From the NCBI GenBank assembly GCA_047602295.1, contig JASGHP010000001.1:4030001-4094000 (forward strand): a stretch of DNA of 64,000 nucleotides, written 5' to 3'. The notes under the pieces are model-generated. The model searched no databases. It was not told where the DNA came from and was given only the letters and a program-made list of their open reading frames with translations. Position 1 is the stretch's first letter. Each line of letters begins with the position of its first letter. This document shows, piece after piece, positions 27,609 through 35,489 of the stretch. Made by a program: the position numbers and the translations under genes. The DNA comes from JACMLD01 sp047602295. GTDB lineage: Bacteria > Bacteroidota > Bacteroidia > Chitinophagales > Chitinophagaceae.

Positions 27609-28994
27609 TTATTTTTCAACTCCTTTATTATTTAATAGAAGTGGCTTTACTGTTGTTGTTTGCATTGTATACGGCAACTGCCACACTTCTCCTTTCTTAT
27701 TGCAGAAATACAATTGGGAAACTGATAAGCTATCAGGATTGCCATCGGCCCAAAAACCATAGAAATCTGGGTGCGCATTTAAAGGCCTTCTTACATACGA
27801 ATGATTGCGTGTGCTGTTTTGTGTAAGCTGTTTAATTTTTTGCCAGCTATTACCTGCATCTTTGCTTTGCCATAGTGCTATCTCTCCGCCTGTGCCATAA
27901 TGTTGCGGGCCGGCTTCCGTTGGACCAATGATTGTCCATTGCTTTCCTTCTATATACAGCGAGCCCATATCATAATTGTGTGTAGACTCACAAACTTTCA
28001 CAAAATGCCATTGCTTATTTTTCCAATGGGCAATCATCCATTCACGCGGATCTCCTTGAGGCCCTGGTTTAAAATCCCTGCTTACAACAAACAACGCAAC
28101 CGGGTTTCCCTGCTCATCAAAATTCAAATCATTAATGTAAACAAGTTTGCCTTCTGCTTCATAATCTTTTACCATTGCATCGCTATGTTTATCAGTTAAA
28201 GGCGTCTGCAATATTTTTCCATCAATGCTTGTCCACGTTTTTCCTTTGTCTGTGGTTTGTACCAGATACAGATTGGTCCTTTTATCTACATTGCCACCGG
28301 GATGATAATTGAATATGCTGACGATTTTATTCTTCCATACATTGGATACCTGGTAATGGCCGCCCATACCAGCCAGTTTTTGATCTGGCGACCATTGTTT
28401 TCCATCGGGGCTTGTACTCCAATACAATTCCCTGCCATTGGTATATTTTGTAAACAGGTAAAAGAAACCATCATTCACGAAATACCAGGGTTGGGGATAA
28501 GTCATCTCTCCTGTCTTAATTTGATCAAAAGCATCAATGCTATAAGGTTGCTTACTTTTGAAGATAAACCCGGGGCGTGATGTATTTCTGCCACTTACAA
28601 ACACCCATATATAACCGCTGTTGTCAATGGAAAGAGAAGCATTATCATGCGGATCGTCTACACCAACTTTGTCATATACTATGACCGGCTTAGGAACTGT
28701 TTTAGTAGCATGATCAAAATAGGAAAGCATGATGAGCAAATGCCTTTCATTTTCTTTGGTATTGCCGCCATAAACAAAAAAAGTTTTATTTACTTGCTTT
28801 GAATAAATAGCAATAGGGATATGGCTGGAAGTGTAAGTGCCTAAGCCGCCGGAATATTTATCGCCATATTGAGAAGGCTGCCCCAATGTAAACCAAATGC
28901 CTTTATAGCCATCTGCCCTTGCATTTTGTCCTTTCATTTGCAACGAGCCGCACAAAAATAAAAAGATGAGAGAGCATTTAACCAGGCGTTTCAT
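27609..28994 (-). CDS. BNR_4-type beta-propeller protein, possible polysaccharide lyase
   Basis: It is a secreted 461-residue protein. The ATG at 28994 gives a good signal peptide ending MKGQ; an in-frame start nine codons earlier only adds polar residues. Repeated blade motifs such as SIDNSGYIWVFVSG, STSPDGKQWS and TTDKGKTWTS, and the DDPHDNASL segment, are typical of BNR_4 seven-bladed propellers. Ulvan lyases (PL24/PL25) share this fold and a conserved His near such a segment. Activity as a lyase is possible but not shown; a role as an exo-acting hydrolase is the alternative. It sits among heparinase-type lyases on the same strand. Confidence 0.75.
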   Translation of the reverse strand: MKRLVKCSLIFLFLCGSLQMKGQNARADGYKGIWFTLGQPSQYGDKYSGGLGTYTSSHIPIAIYSKQVNKTFFVYGGNTKENERHLLIMLSYFDHATKTVPKPVIVYDKVGVDDPHDNASLSIDNSGYIWVFVSGRNTSRPGFIFKSKQPYSIDAFDQIKTGEMTYPQPWYFVNDGFFYLFTKYTNGRELYWSTSPDGKQWSPDQKLAGMGGHYQVSNVWKNKIVSIFNYHPGGNVDKRTNLYLVQTTDKGKTWTSIDGKILQTPLTDKHSDAMVKDYEAEGKLVYINDLNFDEQGNPVALFVVSRDFKPGPQGDPREWMIAHWKNKQWHFVKVCESTHNYDMGSLYIEGKQWTIIGPTEAGPQHYGTGGEIALWQSKDAGNSWQKIKQLTQNSTRNHSYVRRPLNAHPDFYGFWADGNPDSLSVSQLYFCNKKGEVWQLPYTMQTTTVKPLLLNNKGVEK

Positions 28995-29033
28995 TATAAA
29001 GGAGGTTGGTTTGTTTAACACTTAAATAATATT

Positions 29034-29047
29034 AATCAGATCTGATT
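29034..29047. promoter_or_regulatory. Perfect 14-base palindrome upstream of the BNR_4 gene
   Basis: AATCAGATCTGATT lies 39 bases upstream of the BNR_4 start codon on the minus strand. It could be a regulator site, but it occurs once and has no second copy to compare. Confidence 0.3.
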
Positions 29048-29175
29048 TTGTTAGTATCGCTCAATGTTGATAAAACTGCTGAAGAGTGCGACGCAACAAT
29101 GATCCATCTGTGTTACTATTGCCCGGACAATAAAGATGCATCTTTTCAATTCCAATAACCAATCAACAGATCAAC

Positions 29176-31071
29176 TTATTGAGCAGTTGTCCATGCTGAC
29201 AATGGCTTTATTTTTTGACTGTCAAGTTTGATAGCATCTTCAGGAATTAGAGAAACTGTAATTACTGTACTTGCTTTTGCAGGCAATGTAATTTCAAAAC
29301 CAGTTCTTATAGTGCCTGGATTGGGTGCATCGTAATCTGCCGGTGGTGGATTTGTTGGCCATGTTTTTACAATTGCTTCCCCATTGCTGGTTTCTACACG
29401 CATCAATAGCTTCTTTCCATGTTGTGAAAGTTCTGCAGTGTTCTTTCCCGTTATGTTTACATTGGCGGGTGTAAGCAATGTCCATCTGATAGTTGTTACA
29501 GTATCTGCTGCGGTAACTTCATCACGCACCACCACATATTTTTTGTCCACGATGGCAATACCACGTTTTGCTTTTTCCAATTGGTTTTTGTATGCTTCAG
29601 AAATATCAAAGACCACATTCATAAATGATGGTGAAGATGAAAACGATTCCATTGGTGCAAAACCTGCAATCCATTGGTGTTTGTCATTTACAGTAAGCGT
29701 ATTATGTGTTTGGTTTACCAGCCGGAAAATTGTCCAGCGCTGGGCATCTTGTGTACGGCCAAAAATCTGCAAGCCTTTAGACTCAAGAGACTCATATTCC
29801 TGCCTGCCAAAATCCATGGCCCAGCGTTCGCCATTTGCATCCATTACAAAAGAACCAACATCCATGTGCGCATGGTTAATAGCACCTGAACCGCCTTTGG
29901 CAGCTACATAAATAGCATTGGTGTCAGTCCAGGATGTGCGCATCAATGCAATGGGATTCTTTCCTTTTCCTGCCCATACCGTACTGGCAGGCGCTTGCGC
30001 ATTATTAAAGTTGATACCGCCACTCCATAAAAGCACACCGGGAAGTAACCGGTTTTGTACAAATCTTTTTGGTTCTTTTTGTATAAGCCTGTTGTGCTCT
30101 ACCCATAACAGGGAAGGATTTTTGGTTCTGCTGGCAAACCAAAACATAGCGGGTTCCAGGCCACCCTCATCACCAGAATCAGAATAATTAAATGGTTTGT
30201 CGGTGGGGCCAGTCATGTTTTCTAAGAAACCCGCTGTTTTTAAAAAGCCCGGTTTATCGCTCAATCCAAAATCTTCTCCAAACAATTTATCCAATGCAGC
30301 AATAAACAATACATTAAAGCTGGTGCCATAACCCCAGTAATTATAGCCTTCAGGATAAATACCGTCGGGGCCATAATCGTGCATAGAAGAAGGAATCGAA
30401 TTGATAGCACGATTGATGATTTCTTTGGCCAAAGCAGGTTCATCTTCATATATGGCCATTGCTCCATACGCCATACCGGTATTGCACACCTGGTTCCAAT
30501 TATGTTCTGCATGCAACCAGTTATTATTGTATTTGGTATCCAGTGAGGGCTTAATGCCTTTCTCCAATATTGCCCGGCGTATGGTAGCTTTTGATTCAGG
30601 TGAAAGATAGTTGTATAACCAGTCATAGCCAATGGCAGTAGCGGTTGTCATTTCAGCCACATCCAGGAAATGGGTTGGGTTCCAATCTTCAAATGCACTC
30701 ACCGCCAGCATTTCTTTTTCGGCCCTTTGCGCATATTTTTTTTCTCCCGTCATTCGATATGCGTAAGAAAGAAAAAACAAACGGCGCAGTGCTTCGCGGG
30801 ATTTATCCAGCAGGCGGCGACCGATTTTTATTCTTTCAACCGGGGGTAAATCAATCATCTTATCAGCCTCCTGTAATATAGCTTGCTGCAATTTTCCGAG
30901 GGCAGCATCAGCAGCAATGGTTTTCTTAATGGTGGCCTCTTCATTGCCCAATAGCAAAATGCGTGGATGTGAAGCGAATTTTCGGCTGCCAACATAATCG
31001 GTTTGAGCCTTTACTGAACCAATGGTAATAAATAGAAGGAGGATAGCTGCTGAGAGCTTGTAAATTTTCAT
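29176..31071 (-). CDS. Heparinase II/III family polysaccharide lyase
   Basis: The 631-residue secreted protein starts at the ATG at 31071 (MKIYKLS, signal ending SVKAQ). The N-terminal alpha/alpha-toroid carries HNWNQVCNTGMAYG and EGYNYWGYG, and the C-terminal sheet domain begins INHAHMDVGSF. The conserved Asn, His, Tyr and second His positions of the family are intact. It is a full-length paralogue of the frameshifted gene at 23686 and has the same overall length. A CG-centred near-palindrome TTATCGTTAA lies just upstream of its start (31084-31093) and could be an operator for one of the two LacI proteins. It heads the minus-strand lyase group of this PUL. Confidence 0.9.
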   Translation of the reverse strand: MKIYKLSAAILLLFITIGSVKAQTDYVGSRKFASHPRILLLGNEEATIKKTIAADAALGKLQQAILQEADKMIDLPPVERIKIGRRLLDKSREALRRLFFLSYAYRMTGEKKYAQRAEKEMLAVSAFEDWNPTHFLDVAEMTTATAIGYDWLYNYLSPESKATIRRAILEKGIKPSLDTKYNNNWLHAEHNWNQVCNTGMAYGAMAIYEDEPALAKEIINRAINSIPSSMHDYGPDGIYPEGYNYWGYGTSFNVLFIAALDKLFGEDFGLSDKPGFLKTAGFLENMTGPTDKPFNYSDSGDEGGLEPAMFWFASRTKNPSLLWVEHNRLIQKEPKRFVQNRLLPGVLLWSGGINFNNAQAPASTVWAGKGKNPIALMRTSWTDTNAIYVAAKGGSGAINHAHMDVGSFVMDANGERWAMDFGRQEYESLESKGLQIFGRTQDAQRWTIFRLVNQTHNTLTVNDKHQWIAGFAPMESFSSSPSFMNVVFDISEAYKNQLEKAKRGIAIVDKKYVVVRDEVTAADTVTTIRWTLLTPANVNITGKNTAELSQHGKKLLMRVETSNGEAIVKTWPTNPPPADYDAPNPGTIRTGFEITLPAKASTVITVSLIPEDAIKLDSQKIKPLSAWTTAQ

Positions 31072-31083
31072 ATAGACAATTGT

Positions 31084-31093
31084 TATCGTTAAA
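31084..31093. promoter_or_regulatory. CG-centred near-palindrome before the heparinase gene
   Basis: TTATCGTTAA is of the general LacI-site form but differs from the GAAAnCGnTTTC sites, so it could bind the second LacI protein. It is short and unique here, so the call is weak. Confidence 0.25.
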
Positions 31094-31252
31094 ATATTTG
31101 TGCAGGATAAGGTGGCTGGAGCCTGATAAAATGAAAGCATGCATGAAATAAAAAACAGTCATCCAAAATGCTTCACATGCGTTTCTGGCAAGAAAATTAA
31201 GTATTCTATGCAGAAAAGAAGGTTTGTGGCGGCAATTTGCGAAAGAATTTTT

Positions 31253-31268
31253 ACTCAAACGTTTCAGT
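31253..31268. promoter_or_regulatory. LacI-type operator 1' upstream of the susC remnant
   Basis: ACTCAAACGTTTCAGT differs by one base from operator 1 in front of susC. It is again 33 bases, centre to centre, from its partner. Confidence 0.65.
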
Positions 31269-31284
31269 AAATAAATTGTCAAAA

Positions 31285-31302
31285 ACTGAAACCGATTCCA
31301 GT
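31285..31302. promoter_or_regulatory. LacI-type operator 2' upstream of the susC remnant
   Basis: ACTGAAACCGATTCCAGT is a CG-centred palindrome. It is followed by CCAAGTTTGG with the same CAAGTTTG box (31312-31319) seen at susC. Confidence 0.7.
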
Positions 31303-31357
31303 TTTTTTACCCAAGTTTGGTTCTGCCTATTTTTTCAGCCATTTAAAACGATTGCTT

Positions 31358-31438
31358 ATGACCAGAACCCTGTTTTTGCGGAAAAAATCTCCCCCATCCG
31401 TAATTCTTTACAGATTTATCAACTCGTCCACAGCTTAA
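31358..31438 (+). pseudogene. Vestigial susC 5' end (26 codons) or short leader ORF
   Basis: From the ATG at 31358 a short frame reads MTRTLFLRKKSPP..., close to MLQTLLLRGDKS at the start of the intact susC (14767). The bases before it (about 31253-31357) also match the intact susC upstream region. The frame stops after 26 codons, and no SusC plug or barrel sequence follows before lacI. The simplest reading is that a second susC lost its body by deletion and left its promoter and start. A functional leader peptide is a less likely alternative. Confidence 0.6.
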
Positions 31439-31440
31439 AA

Positions 31441-31456
31441 ACTGAAACCGATTTCA
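31441..31456. promoter_or_regulatory. Third LacI-type operator, before the lacI gene
   Basis: ACTGAAACCGATTTCA has the same core as operator 2'. It is about 120 bases before the first lacI start and could serve autoregulation. Confidence 0.6.
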
Positions 31457-31569
31457 TGATTGAAGCCATTTTTTTAAAGGATAGGCTTTACAACAATAAC
31501 AAACTATAAACAGTCTTTCACGGGTACTATATTTAACTTCCGCAAGGGCCTACCCCTATCACTACAACA

Positions 31570-32610
31570 ATGAAAAAAAAGCAAACCCGCAAAAACTCGA
31601 TACACGATATCGCAAAAACATTGCGTTTATCACCTGCTACTATATCACGTGTTCTCAATAATCATCCGCATGTACATAAGGCCACTCGCAGCAAAGTGAT
31701 GGCAATGGTAGAAGAAATCGGATACAAGCGCAATGTTATGGCTTCCGGTTTGCGCACTAATAAAACCCATACGGTGGGGCTGATTGTGCCGCGCATTTCT
31801 ATGTTTGTGCATGCAGAAATTATTACAACCATTCAAAATGAGTTGCATGCACATGGTTACAACCTTATCATTTGTCAATCGAATGACTCTGTAGAAACTG
31901 AAAAAGAGTTAACTCAAACAATGTATGCATCTCGGGTAGATGCAGTAATAGCAGCCTGCACTTTGTTTACGACTGATTTCAGCCATTTTGATATACTTAC
32001 ACAAAACGATACACCCGTTATTTTTTATGACCGTGTTCCCATCAACCCCTACCCGGCTTGTGTTGTAAAAGGAGATGATTTTCGTGGCGGATATTTAGGT
32101 GCAGCACATTTGTTGGAATTGGGCTGCAGGCGCATTGCCTATATTTCTGGCCCGCTCAATTGCAGCATTTATATTGACCGGTTTGCAGGCTTTAAAAAAG
32201 CAATGCAGCAATATGATGCAAACGTTTACAATAACATGATTTTTTACCAGGAGTTAAGTGCGTTAAATGCAAGAACGGCTATGAACAAACTGTTTGCAAA
32301 AAAGCCTTACCCGGATGCCATCTTCGCGGCTAATGATGTGAGTGCTTTGGAGGCATTACATTTTGCAAAAGAGCTGAATATCTCTGTGCCTTCAGAATTA
32401 AAAATTGTAGGCTATTCCAATGATCCACGTTCTGCAATTGTTTCACCTTCCATGACCACAATAGAACAATTTCCAGCCAACATAGGAAAGGTAATTGTGA
32501 GCGAGTTGATTAAAATATTGAAGAAAGAAAATGATGTGGATGGGAAAACAGTTACCGAATACCCTCAAATCACTACTGCTGTAGGTCTTATCAGGCGCAT
32601 GTCTACATAA
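31570..32610 (+). CDS. LacI family transcriptional regulator (PUL regulator 1)
   Basis: The 346-residue protein has an N-terminal LacI helix-turn-helix (SIHDIAKTLRLSPATISRVLNNHP, about residues 10-33) and hinge, then a periplasmic-binding-protein-like sensor (about 65-340) with FYDRVP and the C-terminal PSMTTIEQF dimer segment. The three GAAAnCGnTTTC-type sites just upstream of it and the pair in front of susC make it the best candidate to control the PUL and itself. The operators overlap the promoter region, so repression relieved by a sugar ligand is likely, but activation cannot be excluded since no good -33 box is visible at susC. It is convergent with the second lacI gene, 13 bases away. 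Confidence 0.92.
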   Translation: MKKKQTRKNSIHDIAKTLRLSPATISRVLNNHPHVHKATRSKVMAMVEEIGYKRNVMASGLRTNKTHTVGLIVPRISMFVHAEIITTIQNELHAHGYNLIICQSNDSVETEKELTQTMYASRVDAVIAACTLFTTDFSHFDILTQNDTPVIFYDRVPINPYPACVVKGDDFRGGYLGAAHLLELGCRRIAYISGPLNCSIYIDRFAGFKKAMQQYDANVYNNMIFYQELSALNARTAMNKLFAKKPYPDAIFAANDVSALEALHFAKELNISVPSELKIVGYSNDPRSAIVSPSMTTIEQFPANIGKVIVSELIKILKKENDVDGKTVTEYPQITTAVGLIRRMST

Positions 32611-32623
32611 CAGTCAATCAGTT

Positions 32624-33634
32624 TTATGCTTTTGTTGATTCGCGGGGAACCAATACAGATTTAAAAACGATGTTTTCGTTTTTAAGCTGGTAAGCTTTTT
32701 TATCAAGTGCTTTAAAAAGAACCGCAGCGGCTTCCTTGCCTATATCAAAAGCTGGTTGCGTAATGGTAGTAAGCGATGGTTTTAGAAAAGAAGCAGTCTT
32801 CAGGTTAGAAAAGCAGATCACTTTTACATCTTCAGGAATAGATAAGCCCATTTGATTGCACACGTCATACACATTAAGTGCATATTGTTCTACCGCAGCA
32901 AAAACACCATCCGGTTTTTTATCCTGCAGCATTTTTTTTACCAGTTCAAAATTTTCCTTGTCATCGCTTACGCATTCTATCACCAAAGATTCATCTATCG
33001 GAATGCCATTATCTGCAAGCGCCTGCAGGTATCCTTTTGTTCTTTTACTGCCAATAGAAATAACAGAAGTCATAGCAAGATGTGCCGGCTTCTTGCAGCC
33101 CTGGTCTATCAGGTGTTTGGTAGCCAGATAACTGCTTTCAAAATCATCTGTAGTTACTTTCACTGTATTGAATCCATCGCAAACACGATCGAAAAAAACA
33201 ATCGGCACACCTTTTTCTTCCAGTTGGTGCAAATGAGAATAATCGTTGGTGGTGCTTGAAATGGAAATCAAAACACCATCTACCCTGCCACCATGCAGGT
33301 ATTTTGTAAGCGCTATTTCCTTTTTAAAATCTTCATGCGTCAGGTAAATCAATACGTGATAATTCTTTTCCTGTGCAATAGACTCAATGCCATTTATAGC
33401 AAGTGTAAAATAATTATTAGCTATTTCAGGAATGATGACGGCAATGGTTTTGCTTTTATGCTTTCTTAAGCTGCTGGCATAAGGATTGGGTTGATAATTT
33501 AATTCAGCAGCCAATGCAATTACCTTATCCTTTGTTTCTTTACTAATATCGTGGCTATCTCGTAAAGCTTTTGATACCGCAGAGATGGAGAGGTTAAGGA
33601 TTTGGGCAAGTTTTTTTATGTTCACCGATTCCAT
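32624..33634 (-). CDS. LacI family transcriptional regulator (PUL regulator 2)
   Basis: The 336-residue protein has the LacI helix-turn-helix at the extreme N terminus (NIKKLAQILNLSISAVSKALRDS, about 5-27), hinge segment NPYASSLRKHKSKTIAV, and a sensor domain with FFDRVCDG and PSLTTITQP. It differs strongly from regulator 1 outside the fold, so the pair is not a recent duplication. Two LacI genes with opposite orientation at the edge of one PUL suggest two sugar signals or cross-control. No matching operator was found just upstream of it. Confidence 0.92.
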   Translation of the reverse strand: MESVNIKKLAQILNLSISAVSKALRDSHDISKETKDKVIALAAELNYQPNPYASSLRKHKSKTIAVIIPEIANNYFTLAINGIESIAQEKNYHVLIYLTHEDFKKEIALTKYLHGGRVDGVLISISSTTNDYSHLHQLEEKGVPIVFFDRVCDGFNTVKVTTDDFESSYLATKHLIDQGCKKPAHLAMTSVISIGSKRTKGYLQALADNGIPIDESLVIECVSDDKENFELVKKMLQDKKPDGVFAAVEQYALNVYDVCNQMGLSIPEDVKVICFSNLKTASFLKPSLTTITQPAFDIGKEAAAVLFKALDKKAYQLKNENIVFKSVLVPRESTKA

Positions 33635-34008
33635 ACTGCAATGATAAGGCTTGCAAATAATTTAAGTACATCTTTCTATACAATATTTCAGTCTGTCAGC
33701 ATTAATATCTGTTTAATCTTTCATAGGGCAGCGTTCTTATATTATAGTTGTCTGGTGAACTCAAGTTATAGCATCAATAAAAAATTTGATGCTAATCACT
33801 TTATTGATCAAACAATGAATTGTTGTTTAAAACTGATTTGCTGAAATCATTCATTCAACCAATCATTTTGTTTAATGATACTCTTTAATAAAAGAAAAAC
33901 TAATATGCAAGAAGTGAAAGGCTTTTTTATGATTAGGACTTTATTATCCCTTGCTTTTCAGAGTTATAAACAAATGTGGAAAGCAATTCAATAAAAAAAC
34001 TTATAAAA
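33635..34008. other. A/T-rich spacer between lacI and tRNA-Lys
   Basis: No gene, repeat or clear hairpin was seen. An 80-codon ORF across it has no coding character. Confidence 0.5.
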
Positions 34009-34039
34009 TTTGGTACAAAGTGTATAATCCCTATTTTTG
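34009..34039 (+). promoter_or_regulatory. Promoter of tRNA-Lys (copy 1)
   Basis: TTTG at 34009-34012, a 19-base spacer, then TATTTTTG at 34032-34039. The predicted start is about 16 bases before the mature tRNA. Confidence 0.75.
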
Positions 34040-34060
34040 CACTCCCAAAAATAAAGGGAT

Positions 34061-34133
34061 GATTCCGTAGCTCAGTTGGTAGAGCAATACACTTTTAATG
34101 TATGGGTCCTGGGTCCGAGTCCCAGCGGGATCA
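34061..34133 (+). tRNA. tRNA-Lys (anticodon TTT)
   Basis: A 73-base cloverleaf. The acceptor GATTCCG pairs with CGGGATC, the D arm is GCTC/GAGC, the anticodon stem is ATACA/TGTAT with loop CTTTTAA (anticodon at 34094-34096), and the T arm is CTGGG/CCCAG. CCA is not encoded. A terminator follows. Confidence 0.95.
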
Positions 34134-34134
34134 C

Positions 34135-34164
34135 AAACCGTCCTTAAAAAAGGACGGTTTTTTT
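34135..34164 (+). terminator. Terminator after tRNA-Lys copy 1
   Basis: Stem AAACCGTCCTT / AAGGACGGTTT with an AAAA loop, then TTTT. The ATG of the GIY-YIG gene begins at the very next base. Confidence 0.88.
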
Positions 34165-34422
34165 ATGCCCTACACTTATATTATTTATTCAGAAAAGCTT
34201 GACAAATATTATGTAGGTGCCTGCATCGACATGGAGCGACGGCTATATGAGCATAATATCGGACATTCGACATTTACCAGCACCGGTATACCGTGGACGC
34301 TTAAGTACAAGGAGTATTTTAACAGCTTGCCAGAAGCTAAAAAACGCGAAATGTATATCAAACGCATGAAAAGCAGAAAATACATAGAGAGCTTGATTGC
34401 AAAAAGCAGTGGATTAGGGTAA
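34165..34422 (+). CDS. Small GIY-YIG nuclease domain protein
   Basis: The 85-residue single-domain protein (UPF0213/URI type) has the paired motif YIIYS...YYVGA at residues 5-19, the catalytic-type Arg in DMERRLYEHN (about 23-32), and a Lys-rich tail KKREMYIKRMKSRKYIE. The family cuts DNA, but the cellular role of these short forms is unclear. The ATG at 34165 directly follows the terminator of tRNA-Lys copy 1. A longer frame would read into the tRNA and was rejected. The gene lies between two tRNA-Lys copies with identical 3' halves. Confidence 0.88.
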   Translation: MPYTYIIYSEKLDKYYVGACIDMERRLYEHNIGHSTFTSTGIPWTLKYKEYFNSLPEAKKREMYIKRMKSRKYIESLIAKSSGLG

Positions 34423-34437
34423 AAATGTTATCGTAAT

Positions 34438-34512
34438 GATTCCATAGCTCAGCTGGTAGAGCATCCCGATTTTTAATCGGGAGAGTCCTGGGTCCGAGTC
34501 CCAGCGGGATCA
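34438..34512 (+). tRNA. tRNA-Lys-like (TTT) with an enlarged anticodon arm
   Basis: A 75-base tRNA-like sequence whose T arm and 3' acceptor strand equal those of copy 1. The anticodon arm is TCCCGA-TTTTTAA-TCGGGA. That gives a 6-base-pair stem with a 7-base loop, or a 5-pair stem with a 9-base loop, two bases more than normal. The acceptor has an A-C mismatch at the seventh pair (GATTCCA against CGGGATC). It may be a functional odd tRNA or a decaying copy. No CCA is encoded. Confidence 0.75.
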
Positions 34513-34513
34513 C

Positions 34514-34539
34514 AAAGCGCCTCTTGCAGGCGCTTTTTT
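34514..34539 (+). terminator. Terminator after tRNA-Lys copy 2
   Basis: Stem AAAGCGCCT / AGGCGCTTT with loop CTTGC and a T run. It differs in sequence from the terminator of copy 1. Confidence 0.88.
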
Positions 34540-34624
34540 ATTTTTACAGCTTCCCAAATAATTTTATCAAAAACCTCATAAACGGTTCAAAGTTTGCTAA
34601 ACCATTGGTTTTGTGCTGATAATC

Positions 34625-34655
34625 TTTGTCATCACGCTTATTTAAACTAGGTTTG
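34625..34655 (+). promoter_or_regulatory. Promoter of the SDR gene
   Basis: TTTG at 34625-34628, a 19-base spacer and TAGGTTTG at 34648-34655. The start codon is 25 bases downstream. Confidence 0.65.
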
Positions 34656-34679
34656 CAAAAACATTATATCATTTATTCT

Positions 34680-35489
34680 ATGTCTTCCTTCTTCAATAAT
34701 AAAGTGGTGGTTATTACCGGTGGTACTGATGGCATTGGCAAAGCCCTGGTAGACGTAATGATTAAAGGCGGAGCGAAAGTGGCTACCTGTGCCCGCAACC
34801 ACGACAAAATATATAACCTGCAACTGGAATACACCAATGTTTTGCTGCATGCGGTAACATGCGATGTAAGCAAAGAAGCTGATTGCAGACGCTTTATAGA
34901 ATCTACCATTGATACTTTTGGCGGCATAGATATCTTAATTAATAACGCCGGCGTGTCTATGCATGCTTTGGTAAATGATGTAGATATAGATGTGATTAGA
35001 AAAGTAATGGATATTAATTTCTATGGTAGTGTTTATTGTACAAAGTTTGCATTACCCGCTATTTTAGAAAGAAAAGGAACAATAGTGGGCGTTTCTTCCA
35101 TTGCTGGTTATAGGGGGCTTCCCGGACGCAGCGGTTATTCTGCTTCTAAATTTGCTTTGCAGGGATGGTTAGAATCTTTAAGAACTGAATTGCTGGAGAA
35201 AGAAGTGCATGTAATGTGGGTATGCCCTGGTTTTACTGCATCCAATATCCGCAATGCAGCTTTAAATGAAACCGGCAATGCACAGGGAGAATCGCCCATG
35301 GATGAAGATAAAATGATGACTGCCGCTGAATGTGCGCATCATATTGCCCATGCTATAGAACATAAAAAACGTACGCTGGTACTCACCTTTACGGGTAAGC
35401 GCACTGTTTTTATGAACAAGTTTTTTCCTGGCCTGGCAGATAAACTAGCCCATAAATTTTTCTTTAAAGACGGTAAATTAGTCAAGTAG
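34680..35489 (+). CDS. Short-chain dehydrogenase/reductase (SDR)
   Basis: The 269-residue classical SDR has the cofactor motif TGGTDGIG (about residues 13-20), NNAG (about 87-90) and the catalytic SSIAGYRGLPGRSGYSASK with Ser, Tyr and Lys. The substrate cannot be deduced. The ATG at 34680 begins the conserved N terminus; an upstream TTG at 34626 falls within the promoter. There is a C-terminal extension of about 30 residues with an amphipathic character. The next gene is separated by a 125-base spacer with inverted short-word repeats. Confidence 0.88.
   Translation: MSSFFNNKVVVITGGTDGIGKALVDVMIKGGAKVATCARNHDKIYNLQLEYTNVLLHAVTCDVSKEADCRRFIESTIDTFGGIDILINNAGVSMHALVNDVDIDVIRKVMDINFYGSVYCTKFALPAILERKGTIVGVSSIAGYRGLPGRSGYSASKFALQGWLESLRTELLEKEVHVMWVCPGFTASNIRNAALNETGNAQGESPMDEDKMMTAAECAHHIAHAIEHKKRTLVLTFTGKRTVFMNKFFPGLADKLAHKFFFKDGKLVK

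Noticed and set aside
29384..29911. 175-codon plus-strand ORF
   Set aside because: It is fully antisense to the intact heparinase gene at 29176-31071, and its sequence has no recognisable domain.
31237..31509. 90-codon plus-strand ORF between the heparinase and lacI genes
   Set aside because: It spans the operators and the susC-remnant region in a different frame and shows no domain or coding pattern. The remnant frame at 31358 explains the region better.
34102..34422. Longer GIY-YIG frame starting inside tRNA-Lys copy 1
   Set aside because: Its first codons translate the tRNA T arm and the terminator. The ATG at 34165 gives the normal family N terminus.
34061..34512. Integrated element with attachment sites at tRNA-Lys
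   Set aside because: The tRNA 3' repeat would fit att sites, but the enclosed block is only about 300 bases and has no integrase. A small GIY-YIG unit is the more modest reading.
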